Below, in pieces: positions 15,159 through 17,311 of a stretch of 17,311 nt of DNA. Position 1 is the stretch's first letter, and each line of letters begins with the position of its first letter. The notes below the pieces were generated by a model, which had not been told where the DNA came from, made no database searches, and saw nothing but the letters and a program-made list of their open reading frames with translations. This DNA is from Bradyrhizobium sp. GTDB lineage: Bacteria > Pseudomonadota > Alphaproteobacteria > Rhizobiales > Xanthobacteraceae. The stretch spans positions 1 to 17,311 of the forward strand of contig JACDAG010000692.1 of assembly GCA_013695565.1 (NCBI GenBank), in the 5' to 3' direction. Position numbers and translations under genes: made by a program.

Positions 15159-16157
15159 ATGCACGGCTTAGCGGCTCCGGCCCCGAACGGCCGGCATTTG
15201 GCGGTGCTGACATTGCTGCTGGCTTTGTCCGCGCATTCTCACTCACCGGCATTGGCCGGAGATTACCCGGATCGCGCCGTCAAGATCGTCGTTCCCTTTC
15301 CCGCCGGGGGAACCGCCGATGTGATACCCCGGGTTGTCGGGGAATGGCTGTCACGCAAATGGGGCCAGCCTGTTGTCATCGAGAACCGCACAGGCGCGGC
15401 GGGAAATATCGGCTCGGAACAGGTCTATCGTTCGGCGCCGGATGGTTACACCTTGCTGTCGTCGCCGCCGCCGCCGCTTGTGATCAACCAGAATCTGTAC
15501 CCGAAGCTCGGCTTCGATCCGACCAGGTTCGAGCCCATTATCGTGATGGCGCAGGTACCGAACGCGCTGATCGTCAATCCGGACAAGGTCAAGGCGTCGA
15601 ACCTCGCCGAATTCATCGAATATCTGCGAAGCAATCCCGACAAACTGATCTGCGCCACACAGGGCAACGGCACAACCTCGCATCTGACGTCGGAGCTGTT
15701 TCAGCTGATGACCAAGGTGAAGCTGCGCCATATTCCCTACCGCGGCTCGGCGCCGGCGTTGCAGGGCCTGGTCGCAGGCGACGTCGACGTGATGTTCGAC
15801 AATCTCGGTGTCTCGCTGCCGCTGGTTCAGGCCGGCAAGCTGAAATTGCTGGCGGTGGCCTCGCCCCGCCGTCTGCCGGCGCTGCCTGACGTACCCACGA
15901 TCGCCGAAACGCTGGCGGGATTCGAGGCGGTCGCATGGTATGGCATCGTGGCGCCGCCCAACACGCCCAGGAACATCGCCGACAAGATCAACGCCGATGT
16001 CAACGAGGTGTTGCGTCAGCCCGAGGTGCAGGAACAGTTGCGGAAACTATCCGCCGAGATTTTCGGCGGCTCGATCGAGAAGACGTCCAGCTATATGCGG
16101 GAGGAAGTCGATCGATGGGCCGCGGTGATCAAGTCGGCCAATATCGAGCTGCAGTAG
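15159..16157 (+). CDS. Tripartite tricarboxylate transporter binding protein (Bug/TctC family)
   Basis: A 332-residue exported binding protein. A signal peptide covers about residues 1-33 (LAVLTLLLALSAH core, cleavage after ALA). The mature start DYPDRAVKIVVPFPAGGTAD and then VVIENRTGAAGNIG are the defining Bug-family blocks, followed by HIPYRGSAPALQGLVAGDVD and VPTIAETLAGFEAVAWYGI. Bug proteins bind carboxylates such as citrate, tartrate, terephthalate or other aromatic acids by main-chain contacts, and many are orphans without TctA/TctB membrane partners, as here. The ATG at 15159 was chosen for its signal peptide and GGGAG 9 bases ahead; the open frame begins further upstream (14976) but overlaps the divergent gene. 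It is divergent from an aromatic hydroxylase gene, so an aromatic acid is a reasonable guess for the ligand. Confidence 0.93.
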   Translation: MHGLAAPAPNGRHLAVLTLLLALSAHSHSPALAGDYPDRAVKIVVPFPAGGTADVIPRVVGEWLSRKWGQPVVIENRTGAAGNIGSEQVYRSAPDGYTLLSSPPPPLVINQNLYPKLGFDPTRFEPIIVMAQVPNALIVNPDKVKASNLAEFIEYLRSNPDKLICATQGNGTTSHLTSELFQLMTKVKLRHIPYRGSAPALQGLVAGDVDVMFDNLGVSLPLVQAGKLKLLAVASPRRLPALPDVPTIAETLAGFEAVAWYGIVAPPNTPRNIADKINADVNEVLRQPEVQEQLRKLSAEIFGGSIEKTSSYMREEVDRWAAVIKSANIELQ

Positions 16158-16163
16158 GGTCGT

Positions 16164-16249
16164 AGGGTGGGCGAAGCGAAGCGTGCCCACCCTTCAAAGC
16201 AATGGTCTTGATAGATGGTGGGCACGGCGCAAGAGCGCCTTTGCCCACC
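16164..16249. repeat. Dispersed repeat with two hairpins, GGTGGGC type
   Basis: First hairpin: AGGGTGGGC (16164-16172) with GCCCACCCT (16185-16193). Second hairpin: GGTGGGCA (16217-16224) with TGCCCACC (16242-16249), with an inner GGCGC/GCGCC. The two hairpins share their arm sequence. I recognise this composite element as another dispersed intergenic repeat of Bradyrhizobium-like genomes. It starts 7 bases after the Bug gene stop and could end that transcript. Confidence 0.8.
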
Positions 16250-16253
16250 TACT

Positions 16254-16358
16254 CTAGTCGATCTCGATCCGCGTATTGCGCGAGCCGTTGCGCCGGGATG
16301 ATTTGTCGATCTGAACCACGACACCGGCGCGCGCCGGACCTGACGCCAATGCCGACAT
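16254..16358 (-). pseudogene. Possible L,D-transpeptidase gene remnant, or very small exported peptide
   Basis: A 34-residue frame starting at the ATG at 16358: a signal-like MSALASGPARAG, then VVVQIDKSS, then a basic tail ending in RIEID. The stretch from PARAG to VVVQIDKSS resembles the N-terminus of secreted L,D-transpeptidases of this bacterial group, where the catalytic domain (with its SHGC motif) follows. That domain is absent, and the frame ends just before a palindromic repeat. Upstream codons in frame (HFAAAIF, after a TGA) also look like signal peptide. It is either a decayed gene end or chance; I have not verified it against any family alignment. Confidence 0.3.
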
Positions 16359-16472
16359 GAAAATCGCGGCCGCAAAGTGTCAAATGCCGTGCGCGGATGC
16401 TGTGGGAGATCAAGCAATTGCGATTGCAGCGCTTGTCTCGCGCTGCCGATTCCATGTTAGGTTTTGGGCAGC

Positions 16473-16578
16473 TATAGCGTTTTCCAGCGAAGTGGATCCG
16501 GTTCGCGCTAAGAAAACGTGTCAAAACAAGGAATCTAGAGCCCCGTTTCGATTCAATCGAAACGGAAAAGGCTCTAGA
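16473..16578. repeat. Dispersed repeat with two hairpins, GCGTTTTC/CTAGAGCC type
   Basis: The left part has GCGTTTTC with GAAAACGT some 25 bases later. The right part has TCTAGAGCC (16534-16542) with GGCTCTAGA (16570-16578) enclosing the perfect arms CGTTTCGATT and AATCGAAACG around a single C. The wording, including CAAAACAAGGAATCTAGAGC in the middle, is a repeat I recognise from many intergenic sites in Bradyrhizobium, Rhodopseudomonas and Afipia. It ends 8 bases before the mepA start codon, so its hairpin may cover the ribosome binding site of that gene. Confidence 0.82.
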
Positions 16579-16586
16579 GTGATCCG

Positions 16587-17311
16587 ATGATATCCCGCCT
16601 GATTCTGATACCCCTCCTGATCTCGATGGGCTTCGCCAATGCCTCCGCCGCATGGGCGCAGGACAAAGGCACCGTCGACCCCAAGGCGCTGCCGCCGCTG
16701 GCCAACCCCAACGATCCCAAGATCGGCGCCAAGGAATTGTTCGGCCGCAAGGTGTTGCCGGCGGCGATGCCGACACGGGTGCTCGGCTTCTACGCCCATG
16801 GCTGCATCGCGGGTGCCGAGGGACTGCCGATCAATGGCGACACCTGGCAGGTGATGCGGCTGTCGCGCAATCGCTACTGGGCCCATCCCGACATGGTCGC
16901 GCTGGTGAAGCGGCTGGCGACCAAGGCGCACAAGGATGCCGGCTGGCCCGGCATCCTGATCGGCGACATGTCGCAACCGCGCGGCGGCCCGATGTTCACC
17001 GGCCACGCCAGCCATCAGGTCGGGCTCGACGCCGACATCTGGCTGACGCCGATGCCGAACCGGCAGCTGTCGCGCAACGAGCGCGAGGAAATGTCCGCGG
17101 TCATGATGGTGCGTTCTGACCGCCTCGACATCGATCCGGGCGCCTGGACGCCGAACCATCTCGCGGTGATCCGCGACGCCGCGAAGGAGCCGACCGTGCA
17201 GCGCATCTTCGTCAATGCCGCGATCAAGAAGGCACTGTGCCGCGAAGCCAAGGGCGACCGCAGCTGGCTGTCCAAGGTACGGCCGATGTACGGCCACGAC
17301 TATCACTTCCA
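16587..17311 (+). CDS. mepA: Penicillin-insensitive murein endopeptidase (MepA), N-terminal part
   Basis: The first 241 codons of a gene that runs past the window end. The product is an exported M74-family zinc peptidase that cleaves D-Ala-meso-DAP cross-links in peptidoglycan. Residues 1-24 form a signal peptide (MISRLILIPLLISMGFANAS, cleavage after AWA). The mature part contains AKELFGRKVLPAAMPTRVLG, a GCIAGAEGLP block, and the metal site GDMSQPRGGPMFTGH then SHQVGLDADIW (His143 and Asp150 as expected zinc ligands); the last visible residues GHDYHF begin the next His motif. The E. coli protein is about 270 residues, so about 90% is present. The ATG at 16587 is the only start that gives a complete signal peptide. 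It has no clear Shine-Dalgarno sequence, because a palindromic repeat ends 8 bases upstream. Confidence 0.94.
   Translation, partial: MISRLILIPLLISMGFANASAAWAQDKGTVDPKALPPLANPNDPKIGAKELFGRKVLPAAMPTRVLGFYAHGCIAGAEGLPINGDTWQVMRLSRNRYWAHPDMVALVKRLATKAHKDAGWPGILIGDMSQPRGGPMFTGHASHQVGLDADIWLTPMPNRQLSRNEREEMSAVMMVRSDRLDIDPGAWTPNHLAVIRDAAKEPTVQRIFVNAAIKKALCREAKGDRSWLSKVRPMYGHDYHF

Overview
The window looks like chromosomal DNA of a high-GC alphaproteobacterium of the Bradyrhizobium/Rhodopseudomonas group (Nitrobacteraceae). This rests on the gene families, the strong GC bias at third codon positions, and three kinds of small dispersed palindromic repeat that I recognise from that group. Genus is an inference; no rRNA or tRNA gene is present.

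Layout, left to right. (1) 1-996: the 3' part of lepA (elongation factor 4). (2) 1064-1645: a MazE/MazF-type toxin-antitoxin pair with a perfect 14-bp palindrome in front and a TTGA start/stop overlap. (3) 1743-4244: an MFS permease and an acyl-CoA-dehydrogenase-fold flavin oxygenase, each preceded by nearly the same leader sequence, probably an uptake-and-oxidation pair. (4) 4353-6320: a chemoreceptor with a Cache-type sensor, then a DUF1801 protein. (5) 6873-7555: a small ABM-type monooxygenase gene on the minus strand, bracketed by two same-orientation copies of one palindromic repeat. (6) 7574-13511, all minus strand, in transcription order: an orphan periplasmic binding protein of the branched-chain amino acid type, a second chemoreceptor with a long helical sensor, and a cytoplasmic PAS-PAS-GGDEF-EAL protein whose GGDEF half is degenerate and whose EAL half is intact. 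(7) 13835-16157: a class A FAD aromatic hydroxylase facing away from a Bug/TctC-type binding protein, with a dyad between them. (8) 16158-16586: two unrelated repeat elements around a possible fragment of an L,D-transpeptidase gene. (9) 16587-17311: the 5' part of mepA (murein endopeptidase).

A working picture, partly inferred, is a chromosome segment for sensing, taking up and oxidising small organic, perhaps aromatic, acids: two binding proteins, one permease, three oxygenase-type enzymes, two chemoreceptors and one c-di-GMP enzyme. The points most worth following are the binding protein-chemoreceptor-phosphodiesterase series with an apparent terminator inside it, the decayed GGDEF site with a preserved inhibitory site, and the duplicated leader in front of the permease and oxygenase genes. 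I found no CRISPR array, prophage, insertion sequence or obviously new defence system.
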